From: Paraburkholderia monticola
GTDB lineage: Bacteria > Pseudomonadota > Gammaproteobacteria > Burkholderiales > Burkholderiaceae
Length of the DNA stretch: 64,000 bases
Assembly: GCF_001580545.1 (NCBI RefSeq)
Contig: NZ_LRBG01000022.1
Span: 310,001 to 374,000 of the forward strand
Direction: 5' to 3'
The notes under the pieces were generated by a model, which was not told where the DNA came from, ran no database searches, and saw only the letters and a list, made by a program, of their open reading frames with translations. The position numbers and the translations under genes are program-made. Shown here one piece after another: positions 7,661 to 18,462 of this stretch; the stretch's first letter is position 1; each line of letters starts with the position of its first letter.

Positions 7661-8968
7661 TCAGTGCTTGGGTTCGCCGATCAGCGCGACCGAGTCGAAC
7701 GCGCGCTGGTTCGCCTGATGACGCCGCATCACGAGCCACATCATCAGACAGACGAAGGTGCCGAACAGCACGATCACCGCGGTGACCGGCACGTCGAGCC
7801 ACACGAGCACCGCGTACAGGCACAGCATCACGAGCACGGACAGATTCTCGTTGAAGTTCTGCACCGCGATCGAATGGCCCGCCGACAGCAACACGTGTCC
7901 GCGATGCTGCAGCAGCGCGTTCATCGGCACGACGAAAAAGCCCGACAGGCCGCCGACGAACATCAGGAAGATATACGCGAAGATCAGATAGCCCGACACG
8001 TGCATGCGGCCCATACGAAAGCCCCAGTGCGGGGGGAACAGATCGCGCGTGTAGAACGCCATCAGCATCACGGCGATACCCATCATGATGCCGACCGGCA
8101 ATACCGACAGCGACTTCTTCAACGGCACGCGCGAGGCCGCGAAAATTGCGCCGCCCGCGACGCCGACCGCGACCACCGCCTGCAGGATCGCCGCTTCGGA
8201 CAGCGACATGCCCAGCGACACCTCGGCCCACTTCAGCACGATGAATTGCAGCGTCGCGCCCGCGCCCCAGAACAGCGTCGTGACGGCGAGCGAGATCTGA
8301 CCGAGCTTGTCGCGCCACAGCACCAGAAAGCAGTCGGCGAAATCGGTGATCAGGCGGATCGGCCCGTGCTCCTGTCGTGGATAGCGCGCGCCGGTGTCGG
8401 GAATACGCAGATTGAACAGCGCGGCGATCACGTAAATGCCCATGATGACGAGCATTGCGGCTTCCGCGGGCGTGTTCACGGTGGGGACATGCCATCTGAG
8501 GATCGGCGCGGCGATATGCGGGCTGATCAGCGCACCGCCGAGCACCGTGCCGAGAATGATCGAGCCGACCGTGGTGCCTTCGATCCAGCCGTTCGCGGCG
8601 ACGAGCCGGTCAGGCGGCAACAGTTCGGTGAGAATGCCGTATTTGGCGGGCGAGTAGGCCGCCGCGCCGAAGCCGACGATACCGTACGCAATCAGCGGAT
8701 GCGCGCCGGCCAGCATCGTCACGCAGCCGACCACCTTGATCGTGTTGGTGATGAACATCACGCGTCCCTTCGGACGCGAGTCGGCGAACGCGCCGACGAA
8801 GGCGGCAAGAACGACGTACGACAGCACAAAAAACAGCTTGAGCAGCGGCGTCATCCAGTTCGGAGCGTGAAGATCTTTCAGCAGTGCGATAGCAGCGATC
8901 AGAAGCGCATTGTCGGCCAGCGACGAAAAAAACTGCGCGGCCATGATGGTGTAAAAACCTTTTTTCAT
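7661..8968 (-). CDS. lplT: Lysophospholipid transporter LplT (MFS)
   Basis: An inner-membrane major-facilitator protein of 435 residues that flips lysophospholipids inward for re-acylation. The N-terminus MKKGFYTIMAAQFFSSLADN and the following ALLIAAIALL are characteristic of LplT, as is the loop FADSRPKGRVMFITN with the MFS motif-A region, PAKYGILTELLPPD and ANGWIEG. About twelve hydrophobic segments follow. In E. coli lplT lies next to aas, whose acyltransferase uses the substrate; no aas is seen here. The start at 8968 removes about 30 polar residues that would precede the first membrane segment. It is divergent from alr and probably cotranscribed with thiD. Confidence 0.88.
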   Translation of the reverse strand: MKKGFYTIMAAQFFSSLADNALLIAAIALLKDLHAPNWMTPLLKLFFVLSYVVLAAFVGAFADSRPKGRVMFITNTIKVVGCVTMLAGAHPLIAYGIVGFGAAAYSPAKYGILTELLPPDRLVAANGWIEGTTVGSIILGTVLGGALISPHIAAPILRWHVPTVNTPAEAAMLVIMGIYVIAALFNLRIPDTGARYPRQEHGPIRLITDFADCFLVLWRDKLGQISLAVTTLFWGAGATLQFIVLKWAEVSLGMSLSEAAILQAVVAVGVAGGAIFAASRVPLKKSLSVLPVGIMMGIAVMLMAFYTRDLFPPHWGFRMGRMHVSGYLIFAYIFLMFVGGLSGFFVVPMNALLQHRGHVLLSAGHSIAVQNFNENLSVLVMLCLYAVLVWLDVPVTAVIVLFGTFVCLMMWLVMRRHQANQRAFDSVALIGEPKH

Positions 8969-9186
8969 CTGATGCGATGCTGTCCTCGCTGCGGTCTGTC
9001 CGCCCCGGCCGTTTGCTATGCGTCCGGGCTTATGCCGTTCGAAATGGGTTGTGCGCACGGCTTTATATCATGAAAATAGCTGGATTCGGACTAGCAGAAT
9101 CCTTGATCGCACCGCCCAGCGGGCCGCCGAGCGCTGAAAACGCCCTGTAAGCCGCTGATTCGCAAGTGTCTTTACGAAAAAATCCC
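8969..9186. promoter_or_regulatory. Divergent intergenic region lplT / alr
   Basis: No gene seen. TTTATA at 9062-9067 reads as TATAAA on the minus strand and could be the lplT -10. A short inverted repeat GGATTC-N9-GAATCC lies at 9082-9102, placed about midway between the two start codons. No strong -35 sequence is evident in either direction. Confidence 0.3.
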
Positions 9187-10257
9187 ATGCCGCGCCCCCT
9201 TTCCGCCACGATTCATACCGCCGCTCTCGCCAATAACCTCGCTGTCGCGCGGCGCTATGCGCCGAAATCCAAAATCTGGGCCGTCGTCAAGGCCAATGCG
9301 TATGGGCACGGCCTCGCGCGCGCGTTTCCCGGTTTGCGCGCGACCGACGGCTTTGGATTGCTGGACCTGGAAGAAGCGGTGAAGTTGCGTGAATTAGGTT
9401 GGGCGGGCCCGATTCTTCTGCTGGAAGGCTTCTTTCGCCCGACCGATATCGACGTGATCGACCGCTACAGTCTGACCACGGCGCTGCATTCGGACGAGCA
9501 GTTGCGCATGCTCGAAATGGCGCGTCTGTCGAAACCGGTCAACATCCAGTTGAAGATGAACACCGGCATGAACCGGCTCGGCTACACCGTCGAAAAATTC
9601 CGCGCCGCGTGGGAGCGTGCGCGCGCCGCCCAGGGCGTCGGTCAGATCACGTTGATGACGCATTTTTCCGATGCGGATGGCGAACGCGGCATCGCGCATC
9701 AGATGGCAGCGTTCGAGCGCGGCGCGCAGGGCATCGCCGGCGCGCGCAGTCTCTCGAATTCAGCGGCGACGCTGTGGCATCCGGAAGCGCATTTCGACTG
9801 GGTGCGCCCGGGCATCATGCTGTATGGCGCGTCGCCGTCGGGCGTGACGGCCGCAATCGACGGCACGGGCCTGCAACCCGCGATGACGCTCGCCTCGGAG
9901 CTGATCGCCGTGCAAACGCTCAGCGAAGGCAGCTCGGTCGGCTACGGTTCGACGTTCACCGCGCGCGCGCCGATGCGCATCGGCGTGGTTGCCTGCGGTT
10001 ACGCCGATGGCTATCCGCGCGTCGCGCCGGAAGGCACGCCGGTGATCGTCGACGGCGTGCGCACGCGGATCGTCGGACGGGTGTCGATGGATATGCTGAC
10101 CGTCGATCTCACGCCGATACCGACCGCCAATGTCGGCTCGCGCGTGGAACTGTGGGGCGCGGCGCTCCCCATCGACGACGTCGCGCAAACCTGCGGCACG
10201 ATCGGCTACGAGCTGATGTGCGCGGTCGCGCCGCGCGTTCCGGTTCGCGCGGAGTAA
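9187..10257 (+). CDS. alr: Alanine racemase (PLP-dependent)
   Basis: Interconverts L- and D-alanine, supplying D-alanine for peptidoglycan. The 356-residue enzyme has the PLP lysine in VVKANAYGHG (K35), the strand LLEGFF, the substrate-side segment MNTGMNRLGY, the HFSDAD region, the cofactor-phosphate region SNSAA, and the second catalytic base Tyr in VGYGSTFTA. Its length and sequence fit the single or DadX-like racemase of beta-proteobacteria. The ATG at 9187 is chosen; a GTG at 9166 would add seven residues. It ends three bases before the GTG start of radA, so the two are cotranscribed. Confidence 0.93.
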   Translation: MPRPLSATIHTAALANNLAVARRYAPKSKIWAVVKANAYGHGLARAFPGLRATDGFGLLDLEEAVKLRELGWAGPILLLEGFFRPTDIDVIDRYSLTTALHSDEQLRMLEMARLSKPVNIQLKMNTGMNRLGYTVEKFRAAWERARAAQGVGQITLMTHFSDADGERGIAHQMAAFERGAQGIAGARSLSNSAATLWHPEAHFDWVRPGIMLYGASPSGVTAAIDGTGLQPAMTLASELIAVQTLSEGSSVGYGSTFTARAPMRIGVVACGYADGYPRVAPEGTPVIVDGVRTRIVGRVSMDMLTVDLTPIPTANVGSRVELWGAALPIDDVAQTCGTIGYELMCAVAPRVPVRAE

Positions 10258-10260
10258 CGC

Positions 10261-11637
10261 GTGGCGAAACCGAAGACGTTGTACATCTGCGGCGAATGCG
10301 GCGGACAGTCGCCGAAGTGGTCCGGTCAATGCCCGTCGTGCAATGCGTGGAACACGCTCGTCGAATCGGTCGCCGAGGCGCCGTCCACGCACCGTTTCCA
10401 GTCGCTCGCGAAGAACACGCCGGTGCGGCGCCTCGCCGACATCGAGGCGTCCGACGTGCCGCGCTTTTCCACCGGCGTCAGCGAGTTCGACCGCGTGCTC
10501 GGCGGTGGCCTCGTGCCGGGCGGCGTGGTGCTGATCGGCGGCGATCCGGGCATCGGTAAATCGACGCTGCTGCTGCAATCGCTCGCCGAAATCGCGGCGC
10601 ACAAACGCGCGCTCTATATCAGCGGCGAAGAATCGGGTGCGCAGATCGCGTTGCGCGCGCAACGGCTGGCGCTGCTCGAACCCGGCTCGAAGGCGAGCGA
10701 GCTGCAACTGCTCGCGGAAATCCAGCTCGAAAAAATCCAGGCGACCATCGCCGAGCAACGGCCTGATGTCGCCGTGATCGATTCGATCCAGACCGTCTAT
10801 TCCGATGCGTTGACCTCCGCACCGGGCTCGGTCGCGCAGGTGCGCGAGTGCGCGGCGCAACTCACGCGCATCGCCAAGCAGTCGGGCACGACGATCATCA
10901 TGGTCGGCCACGTGACGAAAGAGGGCGCGCTCGCGGGCCCGCGCGTGCTCGAACATATCGTCGATACGGTGCTGTATTTCGAGGGCGATACGCACTCGTC
11001 GTACCGGCTCGTGCGCGCGATCAAGAACCGCTTCGGCGCGGTCAACGAGCTCGGCGTATTCGCGATGACCGAGCGCGGCCTGCGCGGCGTCGCGAATCCG
11101 TCGGCGCTGTTCCTGTCGCAGCACGAGCAGTCGGTGCCGGGCTCGTGCGTGCTCGTCACGCAGGAGGGCACGCGGCCGCTGCTCGTCGAAGTGCAGGCGC
11201 TCGTCGATGCGGCGAACGCGCCGAATCCGCGACGCCTCGCGGTCGGCCTCGAGCAGAACCGGCTCGCGATGCTGCTCGCGGTGCTGCATCGGCATGCGGG
11301 TATCGCCTGCTTCGATCAGGACGTGTTCCTGAATGCGGTGGGCGGCGTGAAGATCTCCGAGCCTGCCGCCGATCTTTCGGTGCTGCTCGCGATCCACTCG
11401 TCGATGCGCAACAAGCCGCTGCCGAAGGGGCTCGTCGTGTTCGGCGAAGTCGGCCTGGCCGGCGAGATCCGGCCATCGCCGCGCGGCCAGGAGCGGCTCA
11501 AGGAAGCGGCCAAGCTGGGCTTCTCGGTCGCGGTGATTCCGAAGGCCAATGCGCCGAAACAGCCGATCGAAGGCTTACAGGTCGTTGCGGTCGAACGCAT
11601 CGAACAAGCGATCGACCGCGTCCGCGCGCTCGACTAG
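10261..11637 (+). CDS. radA: DNA repair protein RadA (branch-migration ATPase)
   Basis: RadA is a RecA-related DnaB-type helicase that extends recombination intermediates. In order in 458 residues: a four-cysteine zinc finger (YICGECGGQSPKW then CPSC), Walker A GDPGIGKST, the L-loop region, Walker B VIDSIQ, the RadA-specific KNRFGAVNELG motif, and a C-terminal Lon-protease-like domain ending with VFGEVGLAGEIRP. It starts with GTG three bases after the alr stop, and the length equals the usual 453-460. Confidence 0.96.
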   Translation: MAKPKTLYICGECGGQSPKWSGQCPSCNAWNTLVESVAEAPSTHRFQSLAKNTPVRRLADIEASDVPRFSTGVSEFDRVLGGGLVPGGVVLIGGDPGIGKSTLLLQSLAEIAAHKRALYISGEESGAQIALRAQRLALLEPGSKASELQLLAEIQLEKIQATIAEQRPDVAVIDSIQTVYSDALTSAPGSVAQVRECAAQLTRIAKQSGTTIIMVGHVTKEGALAGPRVLEHIVDTVLYFEGDTHSSYRLVRAIKNRFGAVNELGVFAMTERGLRGVANPSALFLSQHEQSVPGSCVLVTQEGTRPLLVEVQALVDAANAPNPRRLAVGLEQNRLAMLLAVLHRHAGIACFDQDVFLNAVGGVKISEPAADLSVLLAIHSSMRNKPLPKGLVVFGEVGLAGEIRPSPRGQERLKEAAKLGFSVAVIPKANAPKQPIEGLQVVAVERIEQAIDRVRALD

Positions 11638-11791
11638 CCGGGCATCGTGGACGGCTCGCCAGTACTTTGTACGCGGGCCGTCCCGTAATGCCCGGTAAAT
11701 ATCTCCATGTTGGCTGTAACCTGGCCGCCATACCTTTTTCCTAAGCTGTAACGACATGCATCCCTTCTGATGCCCGAAAAAGGATCGCGCT

Positions 11792-12070
11792 TTGAAACAG
11801 TCACATGAAATCGCCGTCGAGCGTCAAATCCAGGTGCGCGGCTGCCGGGTCTCCGCACCGATTCAACAGCCTTGGGGCGGCGCTTGCCGGATCGTCGAGT
11901 GGATCGATACCGCCGGGCAGATCTCGCGGCGCGTAGTGGCCGAAGACGTGACGCCCGCTGAAGTGCGTGCCACGATCAGCCGCCATGTGGAAGGACGCAA
12001 ACATCTGCTGTACGACGACGAGAAGTCGCCGCGTCAAACGCTGCCGAGGCAACCGGCGACGCGGCGTTGA
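11792..12070 (+). CDS. DUF2866 family small protein
   Basis: A 92-residue protein of unknown function that I recognise as DUF2866-like, a family reported mainly from Burkholderiaceae. The central part, CRVSAPIQQPWGGACRIVEW with IDTAGQISRRVVAEDVTP, looks like a small beta-rich domain, followed by a helix and a basic tail (PRQTLPRQPATRR). No signal peptide, membrane segment or metal site is visible. The start is a TTG at 11792, supported by AAGGA about eight bases upstream; no in-frame ATG fits. It lies 154 bases after radA and converges on the AMACR-like gene. Confidence 0.7.
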   Translation: MKQSHEIAVERQIQVRGCRVSAPIQQPWGGACRIVEWIDTAGQISRRVVAEDVTPAEVRATISRHVEGRKHLLYDDEKSPRQTLPRQPATRR

Positions 12071-12109
12071 GAGCGGTGGTGTTTTGATGGCGCGGCCGCG
12101 CCGCGCTCG

Positions 12110-13261
12110 TTAAGTGCCGTCGTTTTCGCTGTCGTCGTCTGCCGCCGCGACGCTCGCGGCCACGGCCGCATATGCCTGCGGATCGAACAGCGGATGCTGC
12201 GCCGCTTCAGCGGGCGTCAGCACCGGCGAGACGCAGCAATCGAGCGATTCCAGCAACTCCATCCATTCGCCGAGCGTGCGCGTCGCGATCACATCGGCGA
12301 ACTCCTGAATCAGCGCCAGGGCATCGGGACCACCGATCGCCTGACCCAGGCTCCAGTGACGCGTCGCCCATTCGGGCCGATCGAGCGCCATGCACAGCGT
12401 TTCCCAGAATTTCAGTTCGAGCGCGCCAACCGCGAGCCAGCGTTCATCGCTCGTGCGATACAGGTTGTAGCAGGGCACGCCGCCGTTCAGCAGGCCGCTG
12501 CCCGCGGCGGGTGCCGCCCCATCGTTCTGCAGCGAGACCTGCGCGACGAAGTTGTGCGCATGGCTCGTGTGCGTCATCGAGACATCGACGAAACGGCCGG
12601 CGCCGCCACGCGCGACATGCCACAGCGCGGCGAGAATCTGCGTGACCGCGCCCAATGCGCCGCCGAGCAGATCGGCGATCTGGAAGTTCGGCAGGATCGG
12701 CGCACCGTCGCGGCTCGCCAGTTGATCGAGCACACCCGCATAGCCGATGTAGTTCAGATCGTGGCCAGCACGATCCGCGAACGGACCACTCGCGCCATAG
12801 CCGCTGATCGCGCAATAGACGAGCCGCGGATTGGCTGCGCAGAGCGTCGCGTAACCGAGGCCGAGCCGCTCCATCACGCCGGGCCGGAAGCTCTCGATCA
12901 GCACGTCGGCCTCCGCCGCGAGCGCGCGCAGCACGTGGCGCCCCGCTTCGGATTTGAGGTCGAGGCGCGTCTCGCGCTTGCCGCGATTGACCATCCGGTA
13001 GAACGCGCCGGGCCGGCCCGCGACGCGATCGCTCGAGGACTGCATCATCGTGCGGGTGGGGTCGCCCGCGCCGGGCGCTTCGATCTTCAGCACGTCGGCG
13101 CCGAGTTCGGCGAGACGCAGCGCGGCCACTGGACCCGGCAGCAGGCGCGTGAGGTCGAGCACGCGGAGCCCCTGCAAAGGTGGCGGCGCGTCCGTTGCCG
13201 AAGCAACTGCGCCGCCGGGCGCCGATGACCCGGACGATGAGTTCGCAAATGACAAAGCCAA
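12110..13261 (-). CDS. Alpha-methylacyl-CoA racemase / CaiB-BaiF family enzyme
   Basis: A family III CoA-transferase-fold protein of about 383 residues. The N-terminus LQGLRVLDLTRLLPGPVAAL and the loop LGADVLKIE bind CoA; NRGKRETRLDLKSEAGR follows. The segment AGHDLNYIGYAGVL matches the racemase branch, whose Asp is catalytic together with a His, better than the formyl-CoA transferase branch, so epimerisation of a 2-methyl-branched acyl-CoA is the likelier reaction. Substrate is unknown. The frame opens with TTG at 13261, but TTG at 13255 has better spacing to the GGGAG at about 13267. It lies 40 bases behind the ABC-F gene and may share its transcript. Confidence 0.82.
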   Translation of the reverse strand: MALSFANSSSGSSAPGGAVASATDAPPPLQGLRVLDLTRLLPGPVAALRLAELGADVLKIEAPGAGDPTRTMMQSSSDRVAGRPGAFYRMVNRGKRETRLDLKSEAGRHVLRALAAEADVLIESFRPGVMERLGLGYATLCAANPRLVYCAISGYGASGPFADRAGHDLNYIGYAGVLDQLASRDGAPILPNFQIADLLGGALGAVTQILAALWHVARGGAGRFVDVSMTHTSHAHNFVAQVSLQNDGAAPAAGSGLLNGGVPCYNLYRTSDERWLAVGALELKFWETLCMALDRPEWATRHWSLGQAIGGPDALALIQEFADVIATRTLGEWMELLESLDCCVSPVLTPAEAAQHPLFDPQAYAAVAASVAAADDDSENDGT

Positions 13262-13301
13262 GCTCCCGTGGATGCCGGCGCGGCCCGGCTGCTGCGCGCC
13301 G

Positions 13302-15257
<1,956 letters not shown>

Positions 15258-15423
15258 GACGAGGCCGGCTGAGGAAAACCGCTATTTTAGACTGCCCGGC
15301 GCATTGCAGGGCGCGCGGCGCCGATTGCTCGCTTGTCACTTCGCGCGCAGCCGCGCTTGGCCATTCGGCCGACTGTATCGGCCGCGCTTTTGGCATAGAC
15401 TGACGGCTTTCACGGGAGGGCTC

Positions 15424-15903
15424 ATGACATCGATTTATTCGTTTTCGGCACGCACGCTCGGCGGCGAGGAAGCAAGTCTCGCGAAGTACGAAGGCAAGGT
15501 TCTGCTGATCGTCAATACCGCGAGCGAATGCGGGTTCACGCCGCAGTACGCGGGCTTGCAGAAGCTGTATGACACGTACGCGGCGCGCGGGCTCGCGGTG
15601 CTCGGTTTTCCGTGCAACCAGTTCGGCAAGCAGGAACCGGGCGACGCCGCGCAGATCGGCAGCTTCTGCGAGAAGAACTACGGCGTGACGTTTCCGATGT
15701 TCGACAAGATCGACGTGAACGGCCCGAGCGCGCACCCGCTGTTCCGCTATCTGACCATCGAGGCACCGGGGCTGCTAGGTCTCGAGGCGATCAAGTGGAA
15801 TTTCACGAAGTTTCTGATCGGCCGCGACGGCGACGTGGTCAAGCGCTATGCGCCGTTGACCAAGCCCGAGGCCATCACCGCGGATATCGAAGCGCTGCTG
15901 TAA
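15424..15903 (+). CDS. Glutathione peroxidase-family thiol peroxidase
   Basis: Reduces hydrogen or lipid peroxides using thiol donors. The 159-residue thioredoxin-fold protein has the peroxidatic site NTASECGFTPQY (Cys36, not selenocysteine), FPCNQFGKQEPG with the catalytic Gln, and WNFTKFLIGRDG with the catalytic Trp, so the triad is complete. A second Cys in FPCNQ and one in FCEKNYG may act in resolving. GGGAGGG immediately upstream supports the ATG at 15424. It converges on the cardiolipin synthase gene, with 13 bases between the stop codons and no obvious terminator between them. Confidence 0.92.
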   Translation: MTSIYSFSARTLGGEEASLAKYEGKVLLIVNTASECGFTPQYAGLQKLYDTYAARGLAVLGFPCNQFGKQEPGDAAQIGSFCEKNYGVTFPMFDKIDVNGPSAHPLFRYLTIEAPGLLGLEAIKWNFTKFLIGRDGDVVKRYAPLTKPEAITADIEALL

Positions 15904-15916
15904 GCGAGGCGCGCGC

Positions 15917-17416
15917 TTACAGGATCGGCGAAAAGAGCCGCGCGACGTGCATCAGCATGCGTCGCAGCGCGCTCGACTGACGGTACTCGTTGCGGTCGAT
16001 TTCGCGCGACTCGGCGAAGTCGTCGAGCAGCATCGTTTCGACTTCGAGCGCGAAGCCGCGATCGACCGTCAGCACCATGATCTCGAAGTTCAGGCGAAAC
16101 GAGCGGTTGTCGAGGTTGGCGCTGCCGATCGCGGCCGCGCTGCTATCGATCAGCACGACCTTCTGATGCAGGAAGCCCGGCTGATAGCGGAAGACGCGGA
16201 TGCCCGCGCGCAGCGAGTCGTACGCGTACAGCTTCGAGGCCGCGAACACCACCCGGTGATCGCGCCGGCTCGGAATCAGGATGCGCACGTCGACGCCGCG
16301 CAGCGCCGCGAGCCGCAGCGCGGCGAACACGGCTTCGTCGGGCACGAGGTAGGGCGTCGTGATCCAGATGCGCTCGCGCGCCGCGTTGATCGCTTCGACG
16401 AAAAACAGCGAGCAGGTTTCCTGCTTGTCGGCCGGCCCGCTCGGCAGCACGATGCAGTGCATGTTGTTCGCGGGGCGTTCGTTGGCGCTGTGCTCGGCGG
16501 GCGGGTCGGCGCGCTCGTCCCTGGGTAGGTCGACCGACTCCACGGCGGGCACGTCGAACTCAGGCAACTGCTGGGTGGCCCAATACCAGTCCTCGATAAA
16601 GACGAACTGGATGCTGGCGACCACCGGACCGCGCACTTCGATGTGCGTGTCGCGCCACGGCGAGAGCGGCGGCTTCGCGCCCAGATATTCGACGCCGACG
16701 TTATGTCCGCCGACAAACGCGCGCTCGCCGTCGACCGACACGATCTTGCGGTGATTGCGGAAGTTCAGTTGCAGACGATTGACGAAGCGGCGGTTGGTCG
16801 CGAACGGATGCATCTCGATGCCGGCCGCGCGCAGCGCCGCGACGTAGCGGTGCGGCAGATCGAAGCTGCCGATGCTGTCGTACAGGAAGTAGACGCGCAC
16901 GCCCTGTTGCGCTTTCGCGATCAGCGCGTCCTTCAGCATGGCGCCGAGCGGGTCGTCGCGCACGATGAAGAACTGCACGATCACGTAGCGGCGCGCGTTC
17001 TCGATCGCGTCGAAGATCGCCTCGAACGTCGCGGTGCCGTTGATGAGCGTGCGCACCGTATTGCCGGGCAGGAACGGCATGCCGCCGAGGCGCGTCAGCG
17101 ACTGTACGAGCCGCGAACCAAGCTGCTGCGTCGGTACCCCGGCCGACGACGCCTGGGTGTCCCACACCTGCGGATGCGCGCGCGTGCGCAGCAGCTCGTT
17201 TTCGACGCGGCGTGCGTCCGCGTAGCCGGCGAACTTGCTGCGGCCGAGGAACAGGTAGGGCACGAGCGTCAGATAAGGCATCGCGACCAGCGACACGGCC
17301 CACGCAATCGCGCCTTGCGAGGTGCGGGTATTGAGAATCGCGTGAGCGGCCGCGATGATGCCGAGAATATGGGCAAGGAGAACCAGCGGGGCGACGTGAA
17401 GCAGGTCGAATGGCAT
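15917..17416 (-). CDS. cls: Cardiolipin synthase (phospholipase D superfamily)
   Basis: Makes cardiolipin from two phosphatidylglycerols at the inner membrane. The 499-residue protein begins with two hydrophobic segments (LLHVAPLVLLAHILGIIAAA and QGAIAWAVSLVAMPYLTLV), then has two PLD motifs: HRKIVSVDGERAFVGGHN and HQKVVLIDSSAAAIGSAN followed by NRSFRLNFE. This layout is that of ClsA. A proline- and glutamate-rich insertion with DERADPPAEHSANERP lies between them. The start at 17416 places the first membrane segment at the N-terminus; upstream in-frame codons would add about 40 polar residues. It lies 148 bases after prmB and could be the last gene of that unit. Confidence 0.9.
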   Translation of the reverse strand: MPFDLLHVAPLVLLAHILGIIAAAHAILNTRTSQGAIAWAVSLVAMPYLTLVPYLFLGRSKFAGYADARRVENELLRTRAHPQVWDTQASSAGVPTQQLGSRLVQSLTRLGGMPFLPGNTVRTLINGTATFEAIFDAIENARRYVIVQFFIVRDDPLGAMLKDALIAKAQQGVRVYFLYDSIGSFDLPHRYVAALRAAGIEMHPFATNRRFVNRLQLNFRNHRKIVSVDGERAFVGGHNVGVEYLGAKPPLSPWRDTHIEVRGPVVASIQFVFIEDWYWATQQLPEFDVPAVESVDLPRDERADPPAEHSANERPANNMHCIVLPSGPADKQETCSLFFVEAINAARERIWITTPYLVPDEAVFAALRLAALRGVDVRILIPSRRDHRVVFAASKLYAYDSLRAGIRVFRYQPGFLHQKVVLIDSSAAAIGSANLDNRSFRLNFEIMVLTVDRGFALEVETMLLDDFAESREIDRNEYRQSSALRRMLMHVARLFSPIL

Positions 17417-17564
17417 AAGCTCGCGAACGATTGGCGAAGCACCGCGGTTCAGGAAACGGAGGCGGGTCCGGCGCGCGGCGTGCGCGTCGCTTGCGAGATC
17501 CGATGCAAGCGGCCGCAAGCCGGCGCCGCGCACGCCGCGCGATCAGACAGGCGGCATGCCGGAC

Positions 17565-18449
17565 TCAGACCGGCAGGTCGCACGCCTGGATCAGGAACAC
17601 GTTGTCGTCGCCGGCGCTGGTCGACAGCCACACGAGGTCGAGACCACCGAACGCCGCCTCGACGTGTTCGCGCTCGTTGCCGATTTCGATGACCAGCACA
17701 CCGTCTTCGGTCAGCCAGTTGCGCGCGTCGGCGATGATGCGGCGCACGATGTCCATGCCGTCCGCGCCACCCGCGAGCGCCATCTCCGGCTCGTGCTTGT
17801 ATTCGGCCGGCAATTCCTGCATCGAGGTGGCGTTCACGTACGGCGGATTGCTGAGGATCACGTCGTAGCGGCGCTCGGCGAGCGGCGCGTACAGATCGCC
17901 TTCGAACAGCGCGATGCGGTCGTCGAGGTGATAGTCCATCACGTTGCGTGTCGCGACTTCGAGCGCCGGCGCGGACAGATCGACCGCGTCGACGTCGGCG
18001 TTCTGGAATGCGTGCGCGGCGAGAATCGCGAGGCACCCGGAACCGGTGCACAGTTCGAGCACCGCGCCGACCTGCTCGGGATCCTCGACGTATGGCTGCA
18101 GACCGTCCTGCAGCAGCTCGCCGATGAACGAGCGCGGCACGATCACGCGCTCGTCGACGTGAAAGCGATAGCCGTGCATCCACGCTTCCTGCGTGATGTA
18201 CGCGGCCGGGACGCGGTCGACCGCGCGCCGCTCGATCACCTTCAGCACCGCCTCGATTTCGGCCGTGGTCAGGCGCGCGTCGAGAAACGGCTCGAGCAGG
18301 TCGAGCGGCAGATGCAGCGTGTGCAGGATCAGATAGGCGGCTTCGTCGTAGGCATTGGCCGAGCCGTGGCCGAACGACAGTTTGGCCTCGCTGAAGCGCG
18401 ACACTGCGAAACGCAGCAGGTCGCGGAGGGTGGAGAAGGGAAGCGTCAT
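17565..18449 (-). CDS. prmB: 50S ribosomal protein L3 glutamine N5-methyltransferase
   Basis: Methylates a glutamine side chain of ribosomal protein L3 with S-adenosylmethionine. The 294-residue Rossmann-fold enzyme shows an N-terminal helical domain, VIVPRSFIGELL, the SAM-binding ELCTGSGCLAILAAHAF, and the catalytic NPPY in ILSNPPYVNATSM. The tetrad NPPY and ELCTGSG mark the HemK/PrmB family; the paralogue PrmC would be expected near prfA, whereas the RSFIGELL segment favours PrmB. AGGA lies seven bases before the ATG, within the 13-base gap from dapE, so the two genes are cotranscribed. Confidence 0.9.
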   Translation of the reverse strand: MTLPFSTLRDLLRFAVSRFSEAKLSFGHGSANAYDEAAYLILHTLHLPLDLLEPFLDARLTTAEIEAVLKVIERRAVDRVPAAYITQEAWMHGYRFHVDERVIVPRSFIGELLQDGLQPYVEDPEQVGAVLELCTGSGCLAILAAHAFQNADVDAVDLSAPALEVATRNVMDYHLDDRIALFEGDLYAPLAERRYDVILSNPPYVNATSMQELPAEYKHEPEMALAGGADGMDIVRRIIADARNWLTEDGVLVIEIGNEREHVEAAFGGLDLVWLSTSAGDDNVFLIQACDLPV

Positions 18450-18462
18450 TGCTAAATCCTGG

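Noticed and set aside
12089..12102. Perfect 14-bp palindrome GGCGCGGCCGCGCC between DUF2866 and the AMACR-like gene
   Set aside because: It is made only of G and C in a GC-rich genome, has no loop or T-run to act as a terminator, and such GC palindromes are common here.
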